Assembly (NCBI GenBank): GCA_023144635.1
Contig: JAGLFH010000030.1
Span: 82,386-146,385 of the forward strand
Direction of reading: 5' to 3'
From: Candidatus Auribacterota bacterium
GTDB taxonomy: Bacteria > Auribacterota > JAFGBW01 > JAFGJP01
DNA: 64,000 nucleotides
Position 1 is the stretch's first letter. Every line of letters starts with the position of its first letter. The notes under the pieces were generated by a model, which was not told where the DNA came from, ran no database searches, and was given only the letters and a program-made list of their open reading frames with translations. The translations under genes and the position numbers were made by a program. Below are positions 52,856 to 60,975 of this stretch, piece by piece.

Positions 52856-54541
52856 TTAACGTTTGATACGCTTTGCCGAAAATCCGCTATCATCATGAAA
52901 TAATTGATATTCATGCTCACAGATAAGACAGATAAGTATATCTCCATCTTTGCTGTCTGAAGGTGCAGATATAACTGTTGAACAAAACGGGCAGTTAAAA
53001 GTTTTTTGTGAAGAATAATAGTTATCAATAATATCGTTTATAAGCCCCGAATCATAAGCTTTGCAAAATATTTCCACAATTTCTGGATCAAACTGGGTCC
53101 CTGAATTTTCTTTTATTACATTGACAGCATCATGAGGAGGTATGGCTTTACGATATGGTCTATCGCTTGTAAGTGCATCAAATGTATCTGCTATAGCAAG
53201 CATCCTTCCTTCAATAGGAATTGCATCTTCCTTTAATTGATATGGATAACCTTTTCCATCAAATCTTTCGTGGTGATAAAGTATAAATGGAATTGCTTCT
53301 TCAAGGCAATTAGCTTCTTTAAGTATAAGAGCTCCGCGTTTTGGATGAGTTTTTATAATTTCAAATTCTTCTACAGTAAGCCTGCTTGGCTTTATTATTA
53401 CATAGTCGGGTATGGCAATTTTACCAATATCATGTAAGACCCCGCCTATTCTTAAGCTTTTTAGTTTTTCTTCTGTCCACCCTAGTTGTCGTCCTATTAT
53501 TTCAGAAAAACGTGTGACTCTCCAGGCATGTCCTGCAGTGTAATGGTCTCTTGCTTCTATTGCATTTGCAAGTGTGAACATTATCCGGTAATTGATATTC
53601 TGGAGCGTTGAAGTCTGTTTTTTGAGTTTTGATATTAGCATTGAGTTATAAATAGCGCCTGATGCAACAGAAGCAATGCTATCAAGTAGCTTTAACCCGT
53701 TTCTATTGAAATATTCTATAACGCCATGTGTATCAAGATATATAACACCCAAAAACTCATCTAAATATATAAGCGGAGCGCACATTACAGATTTAATCTT
53801 ATAATTAATGATACTTTGTTCAAATTTAAGATCTTGTTCCTTTCCTGTGTCAACGATGAGAAGTGGTTTTTTCTGCTTTGATACATTTTTGATAATGCTT
53901 TTAGAGTATGAAAATTTTTCATTAGTCTTATTACTCATGTGATGTACTTTTAGTGTTAAAAGATCTCTTTCATCTTTTATAAGAATAGCGCAGTTATGGG
54001 CAGGAATAAGTTCAAGTATTTCTTTTGCAATGTTATTTAATAGTTCATCTATATTATCTTTTGTTGTAAAAGCTTTTATAGTGAGGGTAAGTGCTTGAAA
54101 ATTCTTTTGAAGTATTTTTAAATCACTTTGTGAAACTTCATCAGAGAACAGTTTATTTTGAGATTCATTAATATCAGTTATTTCAAAATTAGGGAGAGCT
54201 GTATCTTCCAGCTCTTCTTCTTTAAGAACAGATATATCTTCATCAGAAATTCCAGAATAAAAAGTAAAAGAATGAGTTGCGATGCTTATCCTGTCACCGT
54301 GTGAGAGAGCTTTTTTAGAGGTCCGCTTATGATTTACAAATGTACCATTTGTGCTGCCGAGATCTTTTATAATATATTTATCGTCTTTAAATAATATTTC
54401 AGAATGGCGGCGGCTTATTTCAGGGTAATTGAGGCATACTGTGCAGTCAATACCTCTTCCAAAGCTTATACCATCTCTTATGGGATATTGTTTTTTTATA
54501 TCCGCATCACTTATTTCTTCAATGTAAGGTTCGTTGATCAT
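52856..54541 (-). CDS. FHA-GAF-HD-GYP-zinc ribbon protein
   Basis: A 561-residue cytoplasmic protein. An FHA domain at about 22-95 (SFGRGIDCTVCLNYPEISRRHSEI, GSTNGTF) binds phosphothreonine. A GAF domain follows (about 150-300), then an HD-GYP c-di-GMP phosphodiesterase with intact HDIGKIAIPD and HHERFDGKGYP motifs (about 325-505), and a C-terminal zinc ribbon (CPFC and CLIC pairs, about 525-550). It converges with the GGDEF protein, which has a degenerate HD-GYP. A Ser/Thr kinase elsewhere in the window could supply the FHA ligand. Confidence 0.93.
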   Translation of the reverse strand: MINEPYIEEISDADIKKQYPIRDGISFGRGIDCTVCLNYPEISRRHSEILFKDDKYIIKDLGSTNGTFVNHKRTSKKALSHGDRISIATHSFTFYSGISDEDISVLKEEELEDTALPNFEITDINESQNKLFSDEVSQSDLKILQKNFQALTLTIKAFTTKDNIDELLNNIAKEILELIPAHNCAILIKDERDLLTLKVHHMSNKTNEKFSYSKSIIKNVSKQKKPLLIVDTGKEQDLKFEQSIINYKIKSVMCAPLIYLDEFLGVIYLDTHGVIEYFNRNGLKLLDSIASVASGAIYNSMLISKLKKQTSTLQNINYRIMFTLANAIEARDHYTAGHAWRVTRFSEIIGRQLGWTEEKLKSLRIGGVLHDIGKIAIPDYVIIKPSRLTVEEFEIIKTHPKRGALILKEANCLEEAIPFILYHHERFDGKGYPYQLKEDAIPIEGRMLAIADTFDALTSDRPYRKAIPPHDAVNVIKENSGTQFDPEIVEIFCKAYDSGLINDIIDNYYSSQKTFNCPFCSTVISAPSDSKDGDILICLICEHEYQLFHDDSGFSAKRIKR

Positions 54542-54756
54542 AATATATAGTGTGATTATACAATATTTTTTTTATAAAAGAATATGTTAAAAAACCGGAA
54601 ATTTTTTTCTGCTATTTCCTTAATTGAATCTCTAATACATATATGAAGTTTTAATTAAAACTGTTTGATTTAATCAGTCAAAAAGACTTTACATTGAACA
54701 ATTTATGAATTACCATTTTGATTTTATCAACTATTATTAAAAAAAGGAAAATAATT

Positions 54757-56277
54757 ATGAAAAAGTTTTATATTACAGTATTGTTTTTACTAATGATTTC
54801 TTTTGCTTTGTTAGAAGTTTGTGAAGCCGATTCAGGCAGGATACAATATACCGCAGAGCAGAAAAAAGCCATTAAAGATATTGAACTTATTACTGAACTT
54901 CGTGAAGATGTTAGAAACAATGAGAAGTTCTATAAGCTAAACGGAAGTGCGCCTCGTCTGGAAATAGATAAATATGAAGAATTCTTTAACCTCATTAAAG
55001 ATGTGGAAGATAATGTTCTTCCAGCTGTAAACCGCAAACTTGACAAGTGGGCCAAAGTTTATGGTGATACAAGTGAAGAACAAAAAGTCACATATAAAAA
55101 ACTATTCGCTGTGATAAAAGGCGGAAATAAGACACACGTTGACTGGTTCACTTCTTATGGTTCTTTTGCATTCAATTATGCTGATATTAAAGAAAGAATT
55201 TCAAAAGTAAGTAAAACTCGTGCTGCTTGTGTTGAGGATTTGATCTTTCAAGCAAACAGCAGTTTATCCTCCATAGACGCAGTTTTGCTCGATTACAGAG
55301 GTCCTATTTATGAAAAGGCGCTTAAAACCCTTGATATAGCCTTAATGTTTGACCCTAAAAATAAACAAGCTAAAGAGCTTATAAAAAAGATAAAAAAAGA
55401 AAGTTCATCTATTATGGAAGCCAGAGACAAGCAGATAGATGAAGGTGAGTGGCCTGGTCAGTTTAAGAATTTTGCCGGACCCGGAAGTATCAATAAGCTA
55501 TCTAAATCTGCTCTTGAGTGGTTCAAAAATGATACCAGAAGTAAAGGATGGGCTGAGGCTAATCCTCAACTTGTTGCTGTTAAAGGAGACTGGATCAGTG
55601 CTAAAAAGAATATCCTCGGAGAAACTATACAGTGGGGTCTTCCTATATATCTTGCAGCGCATAAACAAAAAGATACTGATGTTGTGCGTGTTTTTTCACT
55701 TACTATTTTAACAATTGCAGAAAAGGGAGTTAAAAGATCTCCTCCTTTTACAGGTGCATGGGTTGGTAATAACTTTGATATGAGAATGGGAAATTTGCCC
55801 GGATCCTCTGGCAGTTCAAAAGGGCCTTTTATTTTATGGAGGCTTTTACTTGCCTTTTCTCTTATTGCTTTGGGTTTAGTTGCAGCATCGACAAAATTAA
55901 GTGCTTTGAACCCTAAAATAAAGCAGTTTATAGATAAATTGCTTCCCTATAAAGATATGATCGGAGTATATGCTGCAATTTTTGGTATTCTGTTTTTTAT
56001 AAAAAACCTGCTTTTTATAGCTCCATTCTCTGATATTTTACCCCAGCTCATAGCAGCACTAACAGGCATTATTTTAGGCGCAAAAGTTTTTGAAGAGAAA
56101 ACTAAAAACATGAAAGCTCCTAAGCAATTATCAGGTGCAGTGGTTAAAGTACATGATCTTTTCGTTAAGAACAAAGAAAAACTGGACAATCTGAAAGCAT
56201 TTGAACTTAACCTCGGGTATGCTTGCCTTGCTGCAGGTGTTTTTCATCTACTTGTTGGCGGCATAACATTGTTCTAA
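54757..56277 (+). CDS. Exported/membrane protein, function unknown
   Basis: A 506-residue protein with a signal peptide (MKKFYITVLFLLMISFALLE). The middle (about 30-365) is helical and hydrophilic, with one TPR-like passage (KALKTLDIALMFDPKNKQAK). Three to four hydrophobic helices lie near the C-terminus (about 375-395, 415-435, 440-460, 485-505). I do not recognise a family. The start at 54757 is supported by AAAAAAGGA upstream and by the signal peptide; an in-frame ATG at 54718 would add 13 residues without a ribosome binding site. Confidence 0.65.
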   Translation: MKKFYITVLFLLMISFALLEVCEADSGRIQYTAEQKKAIKDIELITELREDVRNNEKFYKLNGSAPRLEIDKYEEFFNLIKDVEDNVLPAVNRKLDKWAKVYGDTSEEQKVTYKKLFAVIKGGNKTHVDWFTSYGSFAFNYADIKERISKVSKTRAACVEDLIFQANSSLSSIDAVLLDYRGPIYEKALKTLDIALMFDPKNKQAKELIKKIKKESSSIMEARDKQIDEGEWPGQFKNFAGPGSINKLSKSALEWFKNDTRSKGWAEANPQLVAVKGDWISAKKNILGETIQWGLPIYLAAHKQKDTDVVRVFSLTILTIAEKGVKRSPPFTGAWVGNNFDMRMGNLPGSSGSSKGPFILWRLLLAFSLIALGLVAASTKLSALNPKIKQFIDKLLPYKDMIGVYAAIFGILFFIKNLLFIAPFSDILPQLIAALTGIILGAKVFEEKTKNMKAPKQLSGAVVKVHDLFVKNKEKLDNLKAFELNLGYACLAAGVFHLLVGGITLF

Positions 56278-56333
56278 TAAAACAATGTAAAATGAATGAT
56301 GGGAAAGGTATCATTTCCCTTTAGATTTCTATA

Positions 56334-56415
56334 AAAAAAGCGCAGAAGTTTTTCTTCCCCCACAGATTTACTATACAAATCTAAACAGGGGAGATTAAAA
56401 CCTGCGCTTTTCTTA
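56334..56415. terminator. Bidirectional terminator with inserted hairpin; copy of the tRNA-Asp terminator
   Basis: AAAAGCGCAG (56336-56345) pairs with CTGCGCTTTT (56402-56411). The same arms and the following AAGTTTTTCT occur at 56967-56997. Here ~45 bases are inserted in the loop, themselves a nested hairpin: CCCC/GGGG (56357-56360, 56388-56391) and AGATTT/AAATCT (56364-56369, 56377-56382). It can terminate the plus-strand hypothetical gene and minus-strand transcripts. Confidence 0.7.
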
Positions 56416-56429
56416 TCGGTAATGTAATA

Positions 56430-56612
56430 AAGCTGCTCAAGGTTTTAACTTTTCGTTACGAGCCGGGTTAAAAGTGCGAAGGACAAGGCCCGAGTGTTCA
56501 AATTGATGCAGGCATAGTCAGAGGCTATGTCTAGGAGATTTTAATACGAGAACGAAGTCATTTCGGATCTTTTAAAATGGCGTAGTAGAAGAGTTAAAAT
56601 ATTGAGTAGCTT
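56430..56612 (+). ncRNA. Candidate structured RNA or MITE-like element closed by a 24-bp stem
   Basis: Arms at 56430-56453 and 56589-56612 pair over 24 positions with 20 Watson-Crick pairs, three G-U pairs (valid only in the plus-strand RNA) and one mismatch. Inside are smaller stems: GCATAG/CTATGT (about 56512-56529), CGGG/CCCG (about 56464-56492), ATTTTAA/TTAAAAT around CGAA/TTCG (56537-56578). No open frame of interest exists. A conserved RNA is possible, but a palindromic mobile element fits too. It lies between the inserted terminator copy and the tRNA remnant. Confidence 0.45.
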
Positions 56613-56618
56613 AATAAA

Positions 56619-56695
56619 AAACGGGAGTAACGGGATCACGCAAAGCGTGACAAGCTCGAACTTTATCCCGCTATAAGCGGGACTGCAACAACTAA
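56619..56695 (-). pseudogene. Broken copy of the tRNA-Asp 3' half
   Basis: On the plus strand, AAACGGGAGTAACGGGA, then CTCGAAC, then GCAACAACTA occur in the same order as at the 3' part of tRNA-Asp (57025-57060), interrupted by two palindromic inserts (CACGC-AAA-GCGTG and CCCGC-TATAA-GCGGG). The block ends at the GIY-YIG stop codon, which overlaps it. A duplicate attachment-site-like remnant is the best reading; it cannot be a functional tRNA. Confidence 0.5.
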
Positions 56696-56943
56696 GCACT
56701 TTGTTTTTTTTGTCTAGTCAAAAATCTCTTTGCACCTTGTCCCTTAATTTTTTTTTCTAAATCTCTCGCTTTTTTAATAGAGGAAACTTGTATTGTCCAG
56801 ACTTTTTCCCAATCAGATGCTTTAGATGTCCAGGATGTTTGGGTTTTGTTATGCTGACGTTGACGCTTAATAGTGAATTTGGAAAAACCAGTATAGTGTT
56901 TCTTTAAAGTAGGAGAATAAAGGATATAAACATTAAATATCAT
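56692..56943 (-). CDS. Small GIY-YIG endonuclease (UPF0213-type)
   Basis: An 83-residue single-domain nuclease: VYIL (for GIY), HYTGFS (for YIG), Arg and His in RQRQH, a central WTSKASDWEKVWTIQ segment and the catalytic-Glu helix ARDLEKKIKGQGAKRFL. The ATG at 56943 begins MIFNVYILYS, as in relatives; a longer frame to 57057 would run through tRNA-Asp and gives RVRVPSLP-type translation of tRNA, so it is an artefact. The gene lies directly downstream of tRNA-Asp and its terminator, and ends in the broken tRNA copy. Homing- or mobility-related activity is likely. Confidence 0.85.
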   Translation of the reverse strand: MIFNVYILYSPTLKKHYTGFSKFTIKRQRQHNKTQTSWTSKASDWEKVWTIQVSSIKKARDLEKKIKGQGAKRFLTRQKKQSA

Positions 56944-56964
56944 ATTAAAATCTAATCTATAAAC

Positions 56965-56997
56965 AAAAAAGCGCAGAAGTTTTTCTCCTGCGCTTTT
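56965..56997 (-). terminator. Terminator of the tRNA-Val/tRNA-Asp transcript
   Basis: AAAAGCGCAG (56967-56976) and CTGCGCTTTT (56988-56997) form a 10-bp stem with an 11-base loop. On the minus strand it is followed by T-rich sequence (TTTTTTG). It sits about 30 bases after the tRNA-Asp 3' end. Confidence 0.85.
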
Positions 56998-57027
56998 CTT
57001 AGTGTTTTTCATGGCTAAATATTTAAA

Positions 57028-57101
57028 CGGGAGTGACGGGACTCGAACCCGCAACAACTAGATCGACAGTCTAGGACTCTAACCAATTGAGCTACACCCC
57101 C
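57028..57101 (-). tRNA. tRNA-Asp (GTC)
   Basis: A complete 74-base cloverleaf. Acceptor GGGGGTG pairs with CACTCCC (one G-U), D arm AGCTCAATTGGTTAGAG, anticodon stem CTAGA/TCTAG with loop CTGTCGA (anticodon GTC), T arm GCGGGTTCGAGTCCCGT, discriminator G. The 3' CCA is not encoded. It is transcribed after tRNA-Val on the minus strand and its 3' half is copied in broken form at 56619-56695. Confidence 0.96.
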
Positions 57102-57108
57102 ATTAAAA

Positions 57109-57143
57109 TCAGAATACAGAAGTCAGAAAACAGAAGACAGAAA
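57109..57143 (+). repeat. Dispersed repeat family D between the two tRNA genes
   Basis: TCAGAATACAGAAGTCAGAA followed by AACAGAAGACAG, the acagaagacag word set also seen at 28573-28603. Confidence 0.7.
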
Positions 57144-57210
57144 AGCATCAAATGTTTTTAATGTCCTGCATATCAATATTCAAAGATCGAAAAGTACTGC
57201 TTATTTTAAA

Positions 57211-57285
57211 TGGGCGGCATAGGACTCGAACCTATGACCCTCTGCGTGTAAGGCAGATGCTCTAAACCAACTGAGCTAGCCGCCC
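57211..57285 (-). tRNA. tRNA-Val (TAC)
   Basis: A complete 75-base cloverleaf. Acceptor GGGCGGC pairs perfectly with GCCGCCC, D arm has GGTTTAGAGC, anticodon stem TCTGC/GCAGA with loop CTTACAC (anticodon TAC), T arm ATAGGTTCGAGTCCTAT, discriminator A. CCA is not encoded. It lies upstream of tRNA-Asp on the minus strand. Confidence 0.97.
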
Positions 57286-57390
57286 GCAATTTCTTTTTAT
57301 CGGTCCAACGGCGCTTTAATATACTATATGAATATTTTTCTGTCAAGTAGCTTTATAAATAAAAATAAAAAAATATAAGTGTGAAATCCC

Positions 57391-58260
57391 TTATTTTTTT
57401 ATGTATCTTTTATTGCTTACCATAACGATATTTCCTAATGCTACTCCTACATGATCAGCAACACACCTGCATTTTACCTTAAAGAGAAAAAATATATTTT
57501 TATCTTTTTCAGATAGTGATTCGAAATTCCCCTGACCTTTACTTATTACCATGTCGGATTTGTTGTAAATGTTGAGAAATTCCTTTGAACAATGTGGAAG
57601 TATGGTGCCCGGTGCATCATAACCGTTTTGGACTATAGGAACGGTGTGCTGAATACCGCAAAAAAGAGCGTCATCCATTGTGGCATCATTTATTATTGGG
57701 GCGCCTCGAACAGCAAGAGTTATATCTTTTCCTGTTTTTTCTTTAAGGCTCTTAATGAAAATATGATCAAAAACGATCTCTCCAGCATTGTCTGCAAGAT
57801 AAAGAATATTATTTGCTTTATTAAGTGAATCTTTAAATTCATCGTAATCTAAAAGAGCAAAATCTTTTTCAAGAAGATCAAATATTTCTTTTTTAATATC
57901 AAAATCCTGCACAACGCCGTAATCTATAAGATTTCCTGCAACAGCAAGTTTAAGTGCAGTAAAAAAAGGATCATGTGCGTTCTTGACTATTTTGCTAAGC
58001 TCTTCATAAAGGCTAAGAGCAATTTTATTGCTTTCTTCTTTTAATGATTTGTAAGGATCATTCGTGTCGGTATATTTACGTATAGATGCATAAATTATTC
58101 TACCCATTTCAGGAGGAGAGCATGAAAGGGGAAAACGCACGACTTCACGTGCAATATCATTAATGATACGCTTTTGCAGGTTTTCATCTACTCCGAACAT
58201 TCGGGATGCACGCAGTGCCTGCTTAAAAAAACATGGAATACAATCAAGATAAGTTTTCAT
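57391..58260 (-). CDS. DUF89/ARMT1-family damage-control phosphatase
   Basis: A 289-residue protein of the DUF89 family (metal-dependent phosphatases acting on damaged sugar phosphates). The N-terminus has the MKTYLDCIPCFFKQALRA motif with two Cys (CIPC), then a catalytic region NNILYLADNAGEIVFDHIFI (Asp-Asn metal site), DITLAVRGAPIINDATMDDA, DMVISKGQGNFESL and the C-terminal KVKCRCVADHVGV. It is the archaeal/bacterial subfamily of about 290 residues. Substrate unknown. It is transcribed alone between tRNA genes and an RlmD-like gene. Confidence 0.9.
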   Translation of the reverse strand: MKTYLDCIPCFFKQALRASRMFGVDENLQKRIINDIAREVVRFPLSCSPPEMGRIIYASIRKYTDTNDPYKSLKEESNKIALSLYEELSKIVKNAHDPFFTALKLAVAGNLIDYGVVQDFDIKKEIFDLLEKDFALLDYDEFKDSLNKANNILYLADNAGEIVFDHIFIKSLKEKTGKDITLAVRGAPIINDATMDDALFCGIQHTVPIVQNGYDAPGTILPHCSKEFLNIYNKSDMVISKGQGNFESLSEKDKNIFFLFKVKCRCVADHVGVALGNIVMVSNKRYIKK

Positions 58261-58270
58261 AGTGTTTTCT

Positions 58271-58588
58271 CGTTTTGTTCAAAGCGAAATTATATATGAA
58301 AAAGAAGTAAGAAGCAAGTATCAGATATGAAATTTGAAGTGTGAAATTTGAGAAGTAAGTAGGGGAGGCGCTTGACTCCTCCCGTTGTATTAAAGTAAAA
58401 AGTAGTATAAAAACCTTTTACGAAGATTACCATGCTCTGCCGCAATGACGATGTTTATGACTTATTTTTCTTTTACTTCGTGTGTCTTCGTGGTGAATTG
58501 TTTTTTATTTGTGTTTATTCGTGGCTAATTATTATAATAGCTTGCGCGTTAGCGCACCTTTAACGCAATACGCTTAACGCACTACGAA
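58271..58588. other. 318-base intergenic region of repeat words
   Basis: No gene is visible. It contains a family B palindrome (58359-58385) and the phrases CTTCGTGTGTCTTCGTGGTG (about 58478) and GTTTATTCGTGGCTAAT (about 58513), which recur as dispersed low-complexity words elsewhere (for instance CACAGAG and TAGCCACAGAG type at 12388 and 52777). A short repeat (GCGTTAGCGC) lies near 58547. Confidence 0.5.
58359..58385. repeat. Dispersed palindromic repeat family B, copy 3
   Basis: GTAGGGGAGGCGCTTGACTC followed by CTCCCGT, with a GGGGAG/CTCCTCCC stem. Confidence 0.75.
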
Positions 58589-59776
58589 CTACAATCTCAA
58601 AATGGCGACTACTTCTATATGCTTTGTCTTTGGAAAAAAATCAAATGGTTTTAATGATTCAAGAGTAAATCCGAGATTCGTCAGCTTTTCAATATCGCGC
58701 GCCATTGTTGCAGGATTACATGAGATATAAATAAGTTTTTTGGGCTTCATTTCTGCAAGTGAAGCGCAAACTTTATCATCACATCCGGAACGTGGAGGGT
58801 CGATTATAATTACATCATATTTATTTGTCAGGGATTCTATTATTGCTTCTGTATCTGCATTTATAACTTTTGCATTTTCAATATTATTCTCTTTTATATT
58901 CTTTTCAAGAAACCTGCATGAAACCCTGTTTTGTTCTACAAAGTGTACGTGTTTAAAATGCTCGCTTAAAAGTATACCGAAAAAACCTACCCCGCAGTAA
59001 AGATCGCACAAATATGCATCTTGAAGATCTAGCTTTGTTATTATACTTAGCAGATATTCAATAAGAGAATTAAAAATAGACCTGTTTACTTGAAAAAAAG
59101 AATTTATTGAATAATTAAATATTTTATTGTTTACAGTAGCTTTTAATTCAGCCTTTTTTTCCAGGGCTGTATATGAATTTATTCCATCCTCGATCAGTGT
59201 CAGATTATGGCTTCTAATATTCTGTTTCCCAAAAAAATCGAAATCATTATTTCTAAGATCACTTAATATTTTGTTAATAAGAGGTGATGCAATAAGGCAA
59301 CTTTCAATATCAAGAGTCCTTTTTCTGTTTTCAATAATATATCCAAAGAGTTTTTTATTGTCTTTTAGTTGTTTGTATCTAAGCCTCACTTTGTTCCTGT
59401 ATCCATATTCGTGAGGGCATGGGGTTGCTGGTAAAACAGGAGGATCAGATATATGTGCTAATCGTTCAAAAATATCTTTTACCTGAGATGTCTTTATCTT
59501 AAGTTCCTCTTTGTAATCCATGTGCTGGTAAACGCATCCCTGACATTTTCCAAAATATTGGCAGGGTGGAGATTGTCTTTTTTGAGAAGGATTCTTAATG
59601 GATTCAATCTTAGCGAGAGCATAATTCTTTTTTATCTCAATAACACGTGCTTCTATTGTTTCTCCCGGTATGGAAAGGGGTACAAAAACTGCTAAACCGT
59701 CAAATCTTCCAACACCGCTTCCTCCAAATGCAATATTATCTATTTCAATTGTTACTAGATCATCAATTTTTAACAT
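58589..59776 (-). CDS. TrmA/RlmD-family RNA uracil-5-methyltransferase
   Basis: A 395-residue SAM-dependent methyltransferase. An N-terminal TRAM domain (about 1-60) precedes an iron-sulfur motif with Cys72, Cys78 and Cys81 (CQYFGKCQGC) and a fourth Cys near 160. SAM motifs are LYCGVGFFGI and DPPRSGC, and the catalytic motif ISCNPATMARD holds the nucleophilic Cys. The presence of TRAM and the 4Fe-4S site points to RlmD/RlmC-like 23S rRNA enzymes rather than TrmA. The exact target uridine cannot be read from the sequence. Confidence 0.92.
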   Translation of the reverse strand: MLKIDDLVTIEIDNIAFGGSGVGRFDGLAVFVPLSIPGETIEARVIEIKKNYALAKIESIKNPSQKRQSPPCQYFGKCQGCVYQHMDYKEELKIKTSQVKDIFERLAHISDPPVLPATPCPHEYGYRNKVRLRYKQLKDNKKLFGYIIENRKRTLDIESCLIASPLINKILSDLRNNDFDFFGKQNIRSHNLTLIEDGINSYTALEKKAELKATVNNKIFNYSINSFFQVNRSIFNSLIEYLLSIITKLDLQDAYLCDLYCGVGFFGILLSEHFKHVHFVEQNRVSCRFLEKNIKENNIENAKVINADTEAIIESLTNKYDVIIIDPPRSGCDDKVCASLAEMKPKKLIYISCNPATMARDIEKLTNLGFTLESLKPFDFFPKTKHIEVVAILRL

Positions 59777-60107
59777 TTAATGCTCCTTAAAACGCATTAG
59801 ATTAAGATAATTATAAAATAAATGCAAAGGCTAAACGCAATAGAATTAGAAAAGTGAAAAGTTAACATATTTAAAAGTGAATTAATGAATTAACATTAGT
59901 GAGCATAATTAAAAAATAAGTTGACATTTGTTTTAATGCGCAACATGTTCAAGTGCAGATAGAAGCGTACGATTATCTCGAATAAAATCATAAAAACATT
60001 TGACATTAATTAGTTTATGTGTTATATTTAAATAGAAGCCGATCAAGGTTACTATTAACAGGTTCTTTTTAATAAAGTAAATGTTAATTGTAAATTGAGA
60101 GGCTTAA
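59777..60107. other. Divergent region between RlmD-like and acyltransferase genes
   Basis: 331 bases, AT-rich, with a good promoter at 60000-60028. Another TTGACA occurs near 59932 without a matching -10. I see no gene in it. Confidence 0.5.
60000..60028 (+). promoter_or_regulatory. Sigma-70 promoter of the acyltransferase gene
   Basis: TTGACA (60000-60005) and TATATT (60023-60028) are separated by 17 bases, about 80 bases before the ATG. Confidence 0.7.
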
Positions 60108-60779
60108 ATGAACCACTTAAAAAAAGCAGAAATAACAAAAGAATATAAAGAGCTCTATTCTCTTCGATATAAAGTATATTGCCTTGAAAAAGCCATCCTT
60201 AATGCTGAAGATTATCCTGATAAAAAAGAAAAAGATATATTTGATGCATATGCAACTCATTATATTGCAATGAATAGTGAAAATGGAATTGTTGGGACTA
60301 TACGATTTATAATAGATTCAAATAGTCCTGAAGGCCTTCCTGTTATGGATCATCCTGGAATATCATCGAAAAGAATTAATGCTTTGTATTGTGCTGAAAT
60401 ATCACGTTTTGCCGTAGCTGCTGGCGTGAGAGCAGAAAATATCTTTCTTGGTTTTTTTAGAATGATCTATCAGGAAAGCATAAAAAAGAACATAAATAGC
60501 TGGATTCTAAATATTGAACCAAAATTTTATTATTTATTAAATGATGTTGGGTTTAAATTAGTACCTCTTGGGGCTTTGGGGCAACATATGGGCAATATCA
60601 CTATTCCTGCGAAATGGGACTTAAGTGATGCTGAAGGTAGCTTACGCCTTCATAACCCTCTTGTTTATGAATGGTTACATGATGATGCAGCAACTGTGAA
60701 AGATGAAAAAAAACTTTCCTATCTATTAATGCCGGCACAATTTTCAAATAACAATGTTATAGCTATTGCCAAAGGCTGA
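60108..60779 (+). CDS. Exosortase/PEP-CTERM-associated acyltransferase (GNAT/LuxI-like)
   Basis: A 223-residue protein of the acyl-homoserine-lactone-synthase/FeeM-like GNAT group that accompanies exosortase systems (TIGR03694-type). The N-terminal LYSLRYKVYCLEKAILNAEDYPD, the central GTIRFIIDS, and EISRFAV plus a C-terminal WILNIEPKFYYLLNDVGFKL are characteristic. It would transfer an acyl group to a small acceptor, unknown. No exosortase or PEP-CTERM protein is in this window. It has a good promoter, and is transcribed in the same direction as groES but 393 bases upstream. Confidence 0.85.
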   Translation: MNHLKKAEITKEYKELYSLRYKVYCLEKAILNAEDYPDKKEKDIFDAYATHYIAMNSENGIVGTIRFIIDSNSPEGLPVMDHPGISSKRINALYCAEISRFAVAAGVRAENIFLGFFRMIYQESIKKNINSWILNIEPKFYYLLNDVGFKLVPLGALGQHMGNITIPAKWDLSDAEGSLRLHNPLVYEWLHDDAATVKDEKKLSYLLMPAQFSNNNVIAIAKG

Positions 60780-60957
60780 CCCATGTTTTTCACCGATTAA
60801 CTACTGCAAAGAAGTAAATGTCTGCATCTGCTCACACTTGACTCAATAAATATGAAATTTAAGCTCCTTATATAATTATTTAAACATTGTTATCAACAAT
60901 ACTTTCATATTAATACCTTAATACTACCAAATATTAAAATCTCAATAGATGTCTCTG

Positions 60958-60975
60958 TGTCCCAACTGTGGGACA
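60958..60975 (+). promoter_or_regulatory. Perfect inverted repeat, candidate activator site for the sigma-54 promoter
   Basis: TGTCCCA-ACTG-TGGGACA is a perfect 7-bp inverted repeat with a four-base spacer. Its centre lies about 150 bases upstream of the start predicted from the sigma-54 promoter at 61092-61108, the usual distance for enhancer-binding-protein sites. No second copy is visible in the window. Confidence 0.6.

Noticed and set aside
56430-56612. Group I intron or attC site
   Set aside because: It is too short for a group I intron and lacks the conserved core, and the arms do not fit attC consensus ends; it remains an unclassified structured element.
56944-57057. N-terminal extension of the GIY-YIG frame (beginning MLRVRVPSLP)
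   Set aside because: This part reads through the tRNA-Asp gene and its terminator; the peptide is a translation of tRNA, and the ATG at 56943 gives the normal family start.
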